Assembly (NCBI GenBank): GCA_023525715.1
Contig: CM042009.1
Coordinates: forward strand, 124,362,319 to 124,426,318
Reading direction: 5' to 3'
DNA from: Cichorium intybus
Lineage: Eukaryota; Streptophyta; Magnoliopsida; Asterales; Asteraceae
Length of the DNA stretch: 64,000 nucleotides
A model generated the notes under the pieces. That model searched no databases and had not been told where the DNA came from. It was given only the letters and a program-made list of their open reading frames with translations. The position numbers were made by a program, and so were the translations under genes. Below, piece after piece: positions 20,663-34,596 of this stretch (position 1 is its first letter; the number at the start of each line of letters is the position of its first letter).

Positions 20663-21556
20663 ATTTGCTATTTGCTATAGCTACTTCCAACTTTTCATCC
20701 ATAATCATTGATGAAATATTCAAACAAGACATCAGTGTCACCGATCCAGAGCATAGCTTCCTGGATCAAATATAACATACACGAGTTATATTCAGAACAA
20801 TTATATCGGAGATCATATCAGTCTCCTCACGAGCTTCTTCCACAATCTGCTGGAATGCTCAAGCTACCACTGGTCCTTTTTAACCATTCATTTCTTCTTT
20901 CTTTCCTGGGTTCATCACCCGTTACTCCACATTTAGCATGTAAGTATTTCATAAAGAAGTGATCTATAGTTCCACGCTGGAACCACTTCCGTCCCACACA
21001 ACAAACTCGAGCAATATGCTCTCATTTTCTGTAATTTCAGCATGTCAACGGTAGAGTCTCAACTCTAAAATGTTCCGAGTGCTTTTCCTGCACTTCTTAT
21101 ACCACATCATCTTTTCGTTCTGGTCCCTTCCCTTTAAGGTTAGACCTAATTCGTTTTAACTTCTTCTGAAGTATCCACTATTATTTTCTGCTGTTCTTGT
21201 AGTCTTGGCTACTTTTCTTTCACCTTGAATATCAGTCAAGGTGAGCACCCAATTCCTTTTTCTGACCACATCAGCTACTAATGCTCATCATGTGGATTAT
21301 CTGCTATTCGTCCCCTTTTTGGCTCTCATACAACGGACCCTTGCGAAAGGGCTGGTCCATTTCCTAGAGCTTCGCGCCATAAATGTCTTCCAAGAAGATT
21401 CACAGTTCATGCTTCTTATACGTCAGAAGTCGGCAACAGTTAGGTTATATATGTATAATAACAACTATATACACCTAACTATGCATCATGTCTACTATCT
21501 CAGGGTTTAAGTCCAGGAATCTACTCTATAGACACCTAGTTCACTTAAACCACGGA
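20663..21556. other. Gypsy leader and gag region, not resolved
   Basis: Lies between the primer site and the protease remnant, where gag should be. No recognisable gag or zinc knuckle; the small open frames on either strand look like noise. Confidence 0.5.
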
Positions 21557-21566
21557 TCTGATACCA
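21557..21566 (-). other. Primer binding site of the Gypsy element
   Basis: On the minus strand TGGTATCAGA follows the 5' LTR after a short spacer, matching initiator tRNA-Met. Confidence 0.85.
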
Positions 21567-21569
21567 ACT

Positions 21570-24248
<2,679 letters not shown>

Positions 24249-24253
24249 GCACA

Positions 24254-24482
24254 TCCGAGACTAAACATGCCATTGAACAGTTCAATGTGTCTCAACAGAT
24301 CTAGGAATTTCATAAGATGAAATTGATAAGTGCATTATCTACCTTAATGACCATCATGTTGTGATTACGACATCCCTCTTCACACCATAGTTGGGGTATT
24401 TTGGGTCCTACCCTTAATAAATAATATATTGGGTAATTATTTAAAAGGATAAATTAAACTAATAAAATTCTGTTTATTATAG
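24254..24482 (+). other. Leader of Copia element 1, continued
   Basis: Resumes element 1 after the Gypsy insertion (tccgag, then aacatgccattgaacagttc) and runs to the gag start; collinear with 41685-41929 of element 2. Confidence 0.75.
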
Positions 24483-25420
24483 ATGTCTAAATCAAGTGTC
24501 TATTCTCCTCCCTCTCCTCCTTCACCCATTTCTGAGAGCTTCAGAATGCACCTGCTACATATGGTAAGGCTGACTGGCCTGAACTATACGGTATGGCTTC
24601 ATAAATAGAGAATAGTTCTCTGTTTTGCTGGCAAGCCATATCTGACTGAGTGTCCGCTCCCCAGAACATGACATCACACAGTAGCCTGTGATGAGCATGA
24701 CTCCTTGATTGTCAAGTCAAGGAAAGTTCTTTACCTAATACTATTGATCATTGACCCCGAGTTCCGCAGGAATTTAGAATTCCTGGGGTCAGATAAGTTA
24801 ACACAGCTAGTTGTGGAAAAGTTCCATGAACTGGTTGAGAAAGGACGAGCTAAGATCTTCAAAGAGTTTGAAGTGTGCAGGAAGTAGCACCAGTTCACAT
24901 GTTCTCAAGACTGAGAGAAACATAGGTGAACTGTATAAATTTGGTCCCCTTTTGATCGGGAGTTAAAGCATTAGCTCGACTCGCTGATCCATTCATCCTG
25001 ATGTACAGGAAGGGAAACCAGATAAGACAATCATGGACATGCATTCAATGTTGACTCTGTATGAGTCGTTCATAGAGAAGCATAGTTCCATTGATTCAGC
25101 TGCTTCGGGATTGAGTCCAGTAATAGGACACGTCAAGAAATGATCTAGATCGTCTGGACCGGTTCCTCGATGGTTCAAACTGGGAATCCACAGGGTGGGA
25201 CACAGTCACGGAAAGATTGGAAAATGCTCCGAAGCCGAACAGTTTGGCAACTCAGGAATGTCTTAAAACTCAGAACACCTGATCCTTAGTTCCTTGATAC
25301 AGGATGTGTTTCTCACATTTGTTCTGTATGCATGGACTCTGTAGGATGTGGGATGTTGTTGCATAGGAGCATATTCAGATTGGATCTGAAGCTCATGCAG
25401 TTTTAGAGTTTAGTTAGATG
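24483..25420 (+). pseudogene. Decayed Copia gag of element 1
   Basis: Starts at ATG 24483; the first residues (SSVYSPPSPPSPISES) match element 3's gag (51027-51950, minus). An early in-frame TAG replaces the tryptophan codon seen in element 3 (near 24604), and frameshifts follow. Recognisable pieces include IDPEFRRNLEFLGSD and VVEKFHELVEKGRAKI. Near the end, ccttgatacaggatgtgttt (about 25296) closely matches the protease site of element 2 (LDTGC.HIC, 42890-42920), so a protease remnant follows gag. Not functional. Confidence 0.75.
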
Positions 25421-25661
25421 TTGAAATCATGTTATTAGCTTATCAGATGCGTATGACATTGTCTATCATATAATACATTGTTCAAGGATTTTGTTTTAAT
25501 AAAATTGTCAATTTTCTTTTAACACATGTTGTGTGAAATATCCTTGAAATGTTGTATGATTGTGCTGAATGCATGATTAGTAATAACTTGAATGTTGAAT
25601 GCATCCAAAGTGTTTGGATTTAAGAATTGTGTCCCTTATGATTGTTAAGATAAATGTTGTA

Positions 25662-25940
25662 AGAATCAATTCAACCAAAGGTCTAGTTGGACAGGACTTT
25701 GGAATCATTTGACTTAGAGTCACTTGATGAATTGAGTTCTTAATGTGTTAAGAAATGAATCAACCAAAGATCCAGTTGGACAAGACTTTGGAATTATTTG
25801 ACTTAGAGTCAGATGATGATTAAGTTCTTTATAAAGCACATGTGGCAAGAAATGAATCACCCAAAGATAAATGATAGGATTTTGGAATCAGCTGACTTAG
25901 AGTCAACTGAAGATTGCAAGTCTTAAACAGAATTAACAAA
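25662..25940 (+). repeat. Three tandem units of about 90-96 bp
   Basis: Units start near 25662, 25753 and 25849 with gaatcaa(c)ccaaag, continue ttggacaagactttggaat and tgacttagagtca. The same array is present inverted in element 3 (about 50500-50785). Confidence 0.8.
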
Positions 25941-27046
25941 GTCATAATTTTACATAGAGATGTAAAAGACATTGAGATTAGGAGCAACGGACACATCAGT
26001 TACTGTGTATTGCTCGAATCTCCGAATAGAACACAATTGTTTGTACTTCACAATATTTGTTAGTCGGTATGATGAATATGACCTCGCTTATCAGAATAAG
26101 CGATTGGATTGAATCTTTGAACAGTTTAAGGACTTCAAAGGAAGTACAAGACCCACAGAACCTGAGTGACAACTTAAACTGGGAAAATTTTTCACAGTTA
26201 TTCTCTTCCAAGAACATTAATAGTTATAATGTGTCTTAGGGAAGATGATGGAGCATTGGTCGAACAGTTCGATCCTCGATGTATGAGATACATTGCCAAT
26301 TAGTTTCCCGTAAATTAAACACTAAACCAGTCAAACCATATAGACCATATTCCAACCACATCCTTCGACTAAGTAGAACATTTCAGACATTGTCTGAAAT
26401 GTAAAGCTGGGTTGTCCCACTTGTACATTAAAGGTCCAGGGTCTTGTAGTGTTCATCCGAACCTCACGACTGGCCTGAACCTAACCAGAAATGTCATTTC
26501 ACTGGCTATCCCGCTGTACCTGGAAAAGAAAGAGCTCTTTTAGAAAGAACTCATATTCTAAGGAGACAGTGGGAGTTTGGGACAGTCCTGAATGAGTTCA
26601 GGGTTAGCCAAGTGAAATAACCTTTAGTCATCGCTAGGCTTAGAGCAGAAATTAGATTTCTGTTTTAATACTAACATAACCTTCTCTTGACCAGTAGTAC
26701 TGATCACCGTCATAAGTAGTTATGATCGGGGTGACATACCGAACAGTGGTAAAACACTATAGTCGGTACGGATTTTCAATCCGACTACTTGGAAGCATTG
26801 GTGAGCCCGGTTGCTGCCAATTAAGAGAACTTTAGGATGAGATACAGTCTATGTGACAGTTTGATTGATTTTACAACTGGTCTTAAAACCAGTGGGAGTA
26901 ATCATCAAAAGAAACCAACATGGACAGAAACGTACCTTCAGAACATCTGGTTGAGTGAGACGATACTCAGAGTCAAGTAATTGACCTCGAGAGAAGCGCT
27001 CTCAATAGAAGATGAAATCTGAAAGGATACTGCATATTGTAAGTCG

Positions 27047-27080
27047 TTAGTGGAGCGCGTGTGGATCACCGGCACACTAA
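27047..27080 (+). ncRNA. G-type hairpin, 3' region of element 1 (copy 1)
   Basis: Stem TTAGTG (27047-27052) / CACTAA (27075-27080) around GAGCGCGTGTGG and CCGGCA. Same core as the leader hairpins. Confidence 0.6.
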
Positions 27081-27999
27081 TAGGGACTCACAAAGAATAT
27101 GCCAGTATAAAGGTACATGGGCCCTGGATTTCCCCGTGGGTATCTCGCAGGAAAGGATATTCAGATTCTCGAAATATGCCAAAGGATTGGGTTTTGAGAA
27201 TGGGCTGAAAGATTTCCATTAAGATGTCAGAAATGTTTGGATTCTCAAAATGTGTCATAAGCTCTGGATTTTGTGAATAGTCCATAACCGTGTCAAAGCC
27301 AGTGGGAGTATTGCTGTTATCTATCTCAATATGTGTGTTACATACTGTTTCTAGGAAACGTCTCTTTTCATTACAAAGTGTAATGACTTGGTGTTAACAG
27401 ACGGATCGCTATGAAAGACTTAATAAAGATACGGCATGCTCAGGTGATTATAAACGTCTATGAGATAGATCGAGACTCTGCCAAGATGATCTTGATGAGA
27501 CTCGAGATGCATAGCTCAGGAAAAGAGTTTCCTATCATTGCAAAGTGTAATGATTTGGCATACAAAGAAGGTGCAACATACTCACATAATCCATTGACAT
27601 CTATCAGATAGATGTTGTCATCAGTATAGACCTGGCCTTAATAAGCATGATCTTGATAAGATTCAAGATGCATGAGGAAAAGTCTCCGAAAGGATATAGT
27701 TATTAAAGGTCGTGACACAAGGATTATAAGTAATCCTAAGATTCCAAAAGGGTTTGGAATAGGACTAGATCGAATCCAACAGGTTTCTTGGATCGATCAG
27801 AAGTGTCATGAACATGTCTTGATGACTTAATGCTTAGAGCATAGTGAGTAAAATTCAGGATATGACCTGGCTGAGAATACTTAACGGATTTTGTACATAC
27901 GTAAGAAATCATTGGAAAATGATTGAGGTGAATGTTGATAACAATTTGAAAAGAGTTTTCAAATAAGGACTTAATGGTTAAAGAATTCCGTTGGCATTC

Positions 28000-28031
28000 C
28001 GATGGAGCGCTTGTGGCTCACCGGCACATCG
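28000..28031 (+). ncRNA. G-type hairpin, 3' region of element 1 (copy 2)
   Basis: Stem CGATG (28000-28004) / CATCG (28027-28031) around GAGCGCTTGTGG and CCGGCA. The element 3 counterpart has TGATG/CATCA, a compensated change. Confidence 0.6.
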
Positions 28032-29104
28032 TAACACCTCGAAATAGTCTTAGGGTGCAGTCATGTGGACTAAAGATCCCAAGAACCATGGAAAGTCACA
28101 GTACATAGAATGGAGTTGTTAGTGAGAATGACGGTATGACCAAAATTGAAATATCATCGGAAAGATATCTGATCAGATAAAGTGTATGACATTTGAATAC
28201 ATAGAAAGAGTAAAAGGTCAAGTAAACATAGATACATAACACGAATTAAATAGTTTAAAAGGAATCTAGAAACCGATAATAGTTTATGTAAAATCCGACT
28301 TGGTGATTACCTCGTGGAGACTTGGTAATTAGGCAATAGTAGCCACCAGTCAGATTTTAAGTTTCAATTTTGCATGTTTCACTTCCCGAATAATTTGATT
28401 ATTCAAAAGGTCCACAGTCGCTCATACTTTTCGGGAGTAAGTATGAACAAAGACTGTCGTGAATTGGTTTGTAGATTGTCTAAGGAGTTAGACATTGCAG
28501 TAAGACTGCTACAACGTTCATGAGTACTTAGAAATAGAGATTTGAGTATTGGATAAACCCGCGCTCAACAGATTGCTTCATGGATTACATCACGAGCAAT
28601 GTTGAGACGATAATATCGTATGATCTTGAAGCGGAGACATATGAGTGAAATTTACGAATCGGTTGTGCATTGATGATGCGAAACGCATCAGTAACTCGAT
28701 GTTATAAAACACATTGTTGTGTACCATTTGATAAGTAAAAGACACAACCATATGAGTCAAAGCTTATTCGTTCCTTGACCCTGATGGGAAACAGATATCT
28801 GTAGGCCGCTCGATGATTTTGAAGTTGACTAAAGTGCTGGCCAGCCTGGACTAAATTGATGTGTTCAATTAGAAGTCCGAAAGTCATAAGCAGAATCAGA
28901 AATCGGGAAACAGAGTATCGGACAGAGATTGATCTCAATCCATGTCTCGTGTCTGGAAATATCTTGTTGGACGAAGGATCATATAATCACTTATCTTTGG
29001 ACGGAACTGACTAGGTCAGAGTTCGGCAGCAGTTTCTAGGAAGCTGCAGGTTGTTTATTAATCAGAAGATAAATTAAAGTCATAGACTTATCCAAGTGGG
29101 AGAC

Positions 29105-29700
29105 TGTTGGATTAGGTGTCTAAGCCATGACTTTACAACTATATTTATCTTGTTAATTGAAGCAAAGTCCATTTGGGTTGCCCTCATAGCTGGAGGTCAG
29201 GATAGAGTTCAGTAGAGTAAAAGGTTGATTTATTAATTGTGTAATAAATCAATAGAATTAATTAAATGGTTTATTAATATATTTAAGTGTTAATATATTA
29301 ATTAGAAACTATAATAATTAATTAAGATTTAATCTAGAATTAATTGGATTTAATTCAGTGATTAAATTAATTAATTAAAAGTGTGAGGACTAGTTTGTAT
29401 TTATTCAATAGTTGAATAACTGGCAAAGAGAAGTCCAGGGGCCAAAAGTGGCGCCACCCTTGGAGGCTTCTCTAGGGTTGGCGAAAACCCTAATTAAGGT
29501 TTAGGGATCTGGTCCAAGTTGTCAACAGGCTTGCCCACTTGGAGGCTCCTTAGGGTTTCAGGTGTAACCCTAGGAGGCTATAAAAGGAACCCTCTGGCTC
29601 CCCATTATTCACGCCAACTTCAACCAAGATTACTCTGCTGGACTGTCTTCTCCATTGCTTTGGGTGTGACTTGCATTTGAGGCAGGACATTTGTGCTGCA
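29105..29700 (+). repeat. Truncated 3' LTR of Copia element 1
   Basis: Matches the first 596 bases of the 5' LTR, including TATAAAAG (29579-29586), then stops at gtgctgc and joins unrelated sequence (a Copia gag fragment on the minus strand). About 170 bases of LTR are missing. Confidence 0.85.
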
Positions 29701-30290
29701 TAGACTTGAGAAAGAGTTTGCGTTCTTTAGCTCGAGACAGAAGACCAAAAAAAGAAGGTCCAAACTTTAAGGCATATTGAGCGGTGGAAAAAGTTCCAAA
29801 AGCGTGATTGATACCACAATGAAACTAGTCTGATTTATCAAGATCATCAACAAGGTGACCAATTACTGAAAGTTGGTCACAAAAAGATTTGAATGCAACC
29901 ATAATCGGAAACTAATAGGGTACCTTTTGGAGTTGATGTGACGAGTCACATAAGGTTTACATTCGTTCAACTAAATTGTGACTGTATGCAACTACAAAAG
30001 CAGGCCAAATTTCTCATGCAATCTTGAGACCGAGTGCTTCTGCTATTGCTTTTTCTGAAAGTGGGGATTGGAGAATAATGAGAACACGTTGGTCGTTTTC
30101 TTGCAATGGAAGGAAACCTGGATTGGGGTTGGTTTTACCGTTAAATACGATGGTGGTGGATGAGGGTAATATAACGTCATCAATATAACCAACCAGTTTT
30201 TGATATGAGAGAAGTGGAAGAACTTGATTCCTCCATAAAGAATAGTTAGAAGCAGGAAGTTTATATTTAGCATATGAAGAAGGGTGGAAA
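29701..30290 (-). pseudogene. Decayed Copia gag (UBN2-type) fragment
   Basis: The minus strand encodes, from about 30270 down, NYSLWRNQVLPLLS, VGYIDDVILP, FLPLQENDQRVLIILQSPLS, then after stops FVVAYSHNLVERM, FKSFCDQLSVIGHLVDDLD and FGTFSTA. These follow the order of the UBN2/Copia gag family (NY..W, LLS, QSPLS, CDQL..IGHPV, F.TFSTA). At least four in-frame stops. It belongs to a different Copia lineage from elements 1-3. Its 5' end lies beyond the solo LTR, at about 32358-32560. Confidence 0.75.
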
Positions 30291-30365
30291 AAGGAATGGT
30301 AGGGTAATTATGGTCACCGACATCGATGAGGGATCGAGGGGATCGTCGGCAGCTATATATTGTTG

Positions 30366-32352
30366 TGTAACGCCCGGTTTTTCCCGGTACGTTTATTTAT
30401 TTTATTAATTTAATTATGTGATATTATACTAATTTACTTAATTAAGATCTGATTAATTAAAAGATTGGGCTTATAATTATTGCCATATTTTAATCATATA
30501 ATTAAGTTCATGGGTTTTATAGCCAAACCCAATTAGAGCTTAAGTATTTTCTAGCCCAAAAGCTTAAGTGCTTAGCCCATTTAACCTAGTATATTAGGGC
30601 TCAAAACCCTAATTTCCTTCATTTCACTCCCTCCCTCTCCCTCACGGCTCTATCTCTCTCTCTCTCTCTCCCTTCCCCCTCAAAGCACTCTCTCTCTCCC
30701 TCTGTATCTCTCTTTATTCCCGGATTTGAGAAGACAGCCGCAGTGTTTGGACGATTCCCGGAGATTGAAAGGTTGGATCGCCACGAAACTTTAACCGAAG
30801 GTTCCCAAGACATATATGAAGGTTCTGACCGGAGGGATTTTGATTTCAATATATAGATATTGAGTTATGAACTTCGCAACATAACTTAGGGTTGCTGTCA
30901 AATTTCACTGCTGAGTATCCCTTCTTGTAAAAATCATATCTCGAGTTCTAGGACTCATATGGACCCACAACCAGTGCCCAAAGTTCACAAATTGAGTTGA
31001 GTAACTTTCTTAAGAATACCACTGTCGTTGAAATGGACTTTATCTATGGGCAACAACAGCTTCTTTGCTGTTAGATCTAATCCGGGTCTGCTTTGATATT
31101 TCATTTTGTTTTTATCATTTCTAGGGCTTGGGAAATGATCCAGAGTGATTCCAAGTTCCCACATGTACATTACATATTGAATTAAAGATCTGGAGAAGAT
31201 GGGATGTTAATTATTATTATAAGTTGGTTAGAATGGATCCACACTCCACAATGTGAATTTTATATCCAGAGCTTGGGAAAGCCTTTTTAATCGATTCCAA
31301 CTCTGAGACTTGTAGTTATGTGTCTTTTGATCCTCTAATTTTTGGTTTGGGCTAATTCCAACCACAAGTTGGATAGAGTTGGCCAACATCACCTGACTGT
31401 CCGTTTGAAGACAGCAGAGATATGTCTTTTTGTAAATTTTATATCTCTTTCATCCTTTGGAGTTAGGGGGAGTTCTTTATGGTTATGGAAACCTAAGTCA
31501 TTGTAGTTCTTGTAAAAATTATTTAAGCCTATGCTTCTGTTTTATATTTTGGAGTAATTCACTCTTGAACAGCAGGTCTGTTTTAGAGACCTTGCGGTGA
31601 TTACTCCTTTCTCATTCCTTAGCTTCACAATTTCATCCTTCTAACCTTTAGTCTTCATTAGGTGAAGTATTGAAGTTTGCACAAGCTTGGTAGACATATA
31701 TTGACTTCTATCTGTTATATCACTCACTCAAGGTGAGTTCTCTCACACCGTTGTATTGATGTTTGTGTTTGCTAGTTAGCTCGTGTGTGATTGTTTAGAT
31801 CTACTATTTAAAGCATGCTATATTATTATTATAAATAGTACATGTGTACTGTATGTAATTGATTATTACTATGAGGGGTAGTTAGGTAAGATCACCAACG
31901 TTATACTCTTTATGAGGCGCGGGGATCGGGGCCAAAGGATACGTGATTTACCCGGTGCGGCTCAAACCTACAAGTCCGCCCTATTTTATATAAGCATTGA
32001 TTCGTTCTTTGCTTGATTTTTATAATTATAATTGGAATTGGATTAAGGCTGGTAAACATGGATATCAATATGATGTTTGTGTTTGAATTCACTAAGCTTT
32101 TGCTTACGGTTTCCCCTAAACATTTTTCAGGTGTTAAGATCAAGGAGGCTAAGGCGTGACTTGGAGCACCGGGATGCCACTACTAGAATAATTTCTATTT
32201 TGGGACATTGTTATTTTATGCTTCCGCACTTTACTATGTTTATTTATTCATAAGTTGGTTTTGAGGTTTTTAACTATTGGAAACTTATATTATATTTTTA
32301 TAAAAGTTGTTTTAAAAGTTCAAATATTTTGCGAAAATTTTTGGGTGTTACA
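30366..32352. mobile_element. Gypsy-type solo LTR
   Basis: A 1987-base sequence starting TGTAACGCCCGG and ending GGGTGTTACA, with a perfect TGTTG duplication on both sides (30361-30365 and 32353-32357). No internal region, so it is a solo LTR left by recombination between two LTRs. The ends resemble the nested Gypsy element but the body differs. A (CT)n tract lies at about 30648-30712. Orientation probably plus by TGTAACGCCC polarity, not proven. Confidence 0.85.
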
Positions 32353-32357
32353 TGTTG

Positions 32358-32600
32358 GGAGGATAGTCTAGGCTGAAACCATGTAGGGTTTGATATAAAA
32401 AAACTGGAATTGTAACAAATAGTTCATCAAGGATATACAGAGTAAAGTTACAATAGAATATGAATGAATATCTCCAAAATTACAACAATATCCCAAAATA
32501 TCTAGAAAATAATATTACTAGGATATATCTATAATATTAAGTGTACACACCTAAACAAGTAAATCCTTTCAAAATAACGTTTTTGGTGATTAAGTTTAAA
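32358..32600 (-). mobile_element. Copia LTR end and primer-site remnant
   Basis: Continues the minus-strand Copia fragment interrupted by the solo LTR. A degenerate primer site (TGGTTTCAGCC on the minus strand, 32371-32381; canonical TGGTATCAGAGC) borders an LTR-like stretch ending CCCTACA. The far LTR end is not identifiable. Confidence 0.5.
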
Positions 32601-33354
32601 ACTTTTTGGACCATATTGAAAATAAGCAAACCAGATAGATTAATATTGTAGTTTTCTCTAAAAGCTATTTATCTTTAAAGTTTGTTTTATTTTTTATATG
32701 TAAAATACAAAACTTCATAAATGGTCCTTGTGGTTTTACAGGATATCAAGTTTCGTCCCTAACTATTTTTTATCTCACGGAAAGTCCTTGTGGTTTTAAT
32801 TTCTATTCAGAGTTGGTCATTCACCCATATAAAAAGACTTTTATACCTTTTTGATTTTGTTTTCCATTTTCTTTTAACTAATTTCATATTAAAAAAACAA
32901 ATTAAAAGCACACCCCATTAACACCACCCCATCCCCTTGTATCTTTATCACCCACACTCCATTTCTCTCCCCTTGCTACATACCTAGCTCCACCACTACC
33001 TCCTACCGTGACTCCTTCCCCCTCCAATCCCCATCACTGCCACACACCAACCTCACCATATATCTACTGATTCCCGATTACAGTGCCCCTCTCAACGTCG
33101 AATAATAATTTGATACGAGTTGTACTATTCATATAGATTTCAAGTCCGATTGAATCCAAGAACACTACATTAATCTTAACTAGTTCCTTCATCTGTAGAA
33201 ATCACATCAGCAACCTATCGCAGCTGAGAGGCAATATCCAAAAAATCCCACAAATTGAATCGAGATGCTTACCAATAACTTGAGATTCTAGTTCAAGTGT
33301 TATCAAATGTTGGTGCTTTCATGGTAGGCACAATGTTGAAGCTTTATCACCATC

Positions 33355-33518
33355 CCTCAAATTGAATCCTCTGTAACAGAACGAAGTGAAAGATAAAAGT
33401 CTGAAAGCATTATATGGTCGTCTTCCCTAACAAAAACATTTTCCGGTTTCAAATCATGATACACAATTCTGAGCATGCAGGTACTCCATAACAAGAAGTA
33501 TCTCAGCAGCATGATAAC
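33355..33518 (-). pseudogene. Captured AGC-VIII protein kinase fragment
   Basis: The minus strand reads YHAAEILLVMEYLHAQN, then after one inserted base IVYHDLKPENVFVREDDHIM followed by LSDFYLSLRS. This is the catalytic loop (Y.DLKPEN) and activation-segment start of plant AGC-VIII kinases (D6PK/PINOID group), whose usual pattern is YRDLKPEN..VRE.GHIMLSDFDLSL. The catalytic-loop Arg is His, the DFD motif is DFY, and a frameshift lies between the halves, so it is dead. It starts right after tttgcag, an intron acceptor, which suggests capture of genomic DNA with part of an intron. Confidence 0.75.
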
Positions 33519-34221
33519 CTGCAAAGCCCATGATTCTTACATTAATTGCTTCAACTTGTTAAGAAAGATTTGGGTTCAGGTTTTGTACTTCACAGCTTGT
33601 TCACAAAATCGTTTTCCCGATTTCATCTTTTCTGCATTCTCCTTCTTTGTATTCTACTTTTCTCAAATCAAGTTGAAGAATCACAAGATCTTTTCAATTT
33701 AAAAGTAGTTCATTCAAATCTTTAACTTTAAGTATCTTGATTAAATTGTGTGTTGATTTTGCCCAGTCGAAATGTAGGCAAATACTTCGTGGGTTGCGTC
33801 ATCGAACACAGAAGTGGGGGAGAGGCTAGTGGTTTCTTTTGGGATACATACTAGACGTAGAGAGGGTAATAAAGGCGATGGTTGGAGGATAGAAGGGTCG
33901 ACTGAATTTAATCGGAGTGATATTCCATCAAGAAGGGGAAAGAGGATGCAACTGAGGTCGAAGGAGAGAGAGAGAGAAAGAGAGAGAAAAAGAGAAGTAG
34001 GAGAGAGGCGGGAGGGGGGGTTGGGGTTGGGTGGTATTTATTTATTCTTTATTTATTTATTTTTTTGTTTTCCTTAAAAATAGAGTTTAGTAAAGAAAAA
34101 AAGGTAAATTGAAATCAAAAGGGTATAAAAGTCTTTTTATATGGGTGAAGGACCAACCGTGAATAGAAATTAAAACCACATGAACTTTCCGTGAGATAAA
34201 AAATAGTTAGGGATGGAACTT

Positions 34222-34447
34222 TTTTTTTTTTTTTTTTGGCCTCCTATGGAGCCGAGGTTCCGGCACGCTTTCGCGAACCGACTAATCCCCGGGCGACTAC
34301 CCGCTTCGCGAGTAGCCCAGAGTCATCGCGGGTGAACCTCTGTGGCCACTAGGGGGTTTTTGTTCCTCCTTGGATTAGAACTTGGCACCTCCTGGTCATT
34401 TTGACCTTTGGAGACCAAGCTCTAACCAACTAGGCACCACCCTTGTG
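34222..34447 (-). mobile_element. tRNA-derived SINE with poly(A) tail
   Basis: Inserted in the right TIR of the kinase-carrying element. On the minus strand it has a box A-like tagttggttagagcttgg, a box B-like aagttctaatcc about 50 bases on, a GC-rich body and a terminal A-run of about 16 bases. The perfect 16-base target duplication is gttagggatggaactt at 34206-34221 and 34448-34463. No coding capacity, as expected. Confidence 0.88.
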
Positions 34448-34596
34448 GTTAGGGATGGAACTTGATATCTTGTAAAACCACAGGGACCATTTATGAAGTT
34501 TTGTCTTTATAAAATAATATATTCTAAAATTTATATATATTGTATAATCTCTTACAATTTGCAACATCTTATGAACAATATCTTACATATTCTGTC

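Larger units (their letters stand above)
25421..29104 (+). other. Long non-coding 3' region of element 1
   Basis: About 3.7 kb without supported genes between gag and the purine tract (AAGTGGGAGA, 29094-29103). It is homologous over most of its length to the minus strand of 47265-51026 in element 3, and its last kilobase to the end of element 2 (46090-46430 and 54150-54556). It contains a three-unit tandem repeat (25662-25940), two G-type hairpins and two tcattac/gtaatga hairpins (27368-27386, 27534-27554). Confidence 0.7.
32708..34503. mobile_element. Long-TIR element carrying a host gene fragment
   Basis: The left end (caaaacttcataaatggtcc) and right end are inverted copies for about 170 bases: cttgtggttttacaggatat, atctcacggaaagtccttgtgg and catataaaaagacttttata all have complements at 34085-34503. 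A SINE splits the right arm. No transposase. The interior includes an AGC-type kinase fragment and a GA-rich stretch (33960-34020). Acquisition of gene pieces between long TIRs is typical of Pack-MULEs; I could not read a 9-bp target duplication, so the superfamily is unproven. Confidence 0.7.

Noticed and set aside
33814..34077. 87-codon plus-strand frame rich in RERERE
   Set aside because: GA-rich low-complexity stretch inside a non-autonomous element; no start or family support.
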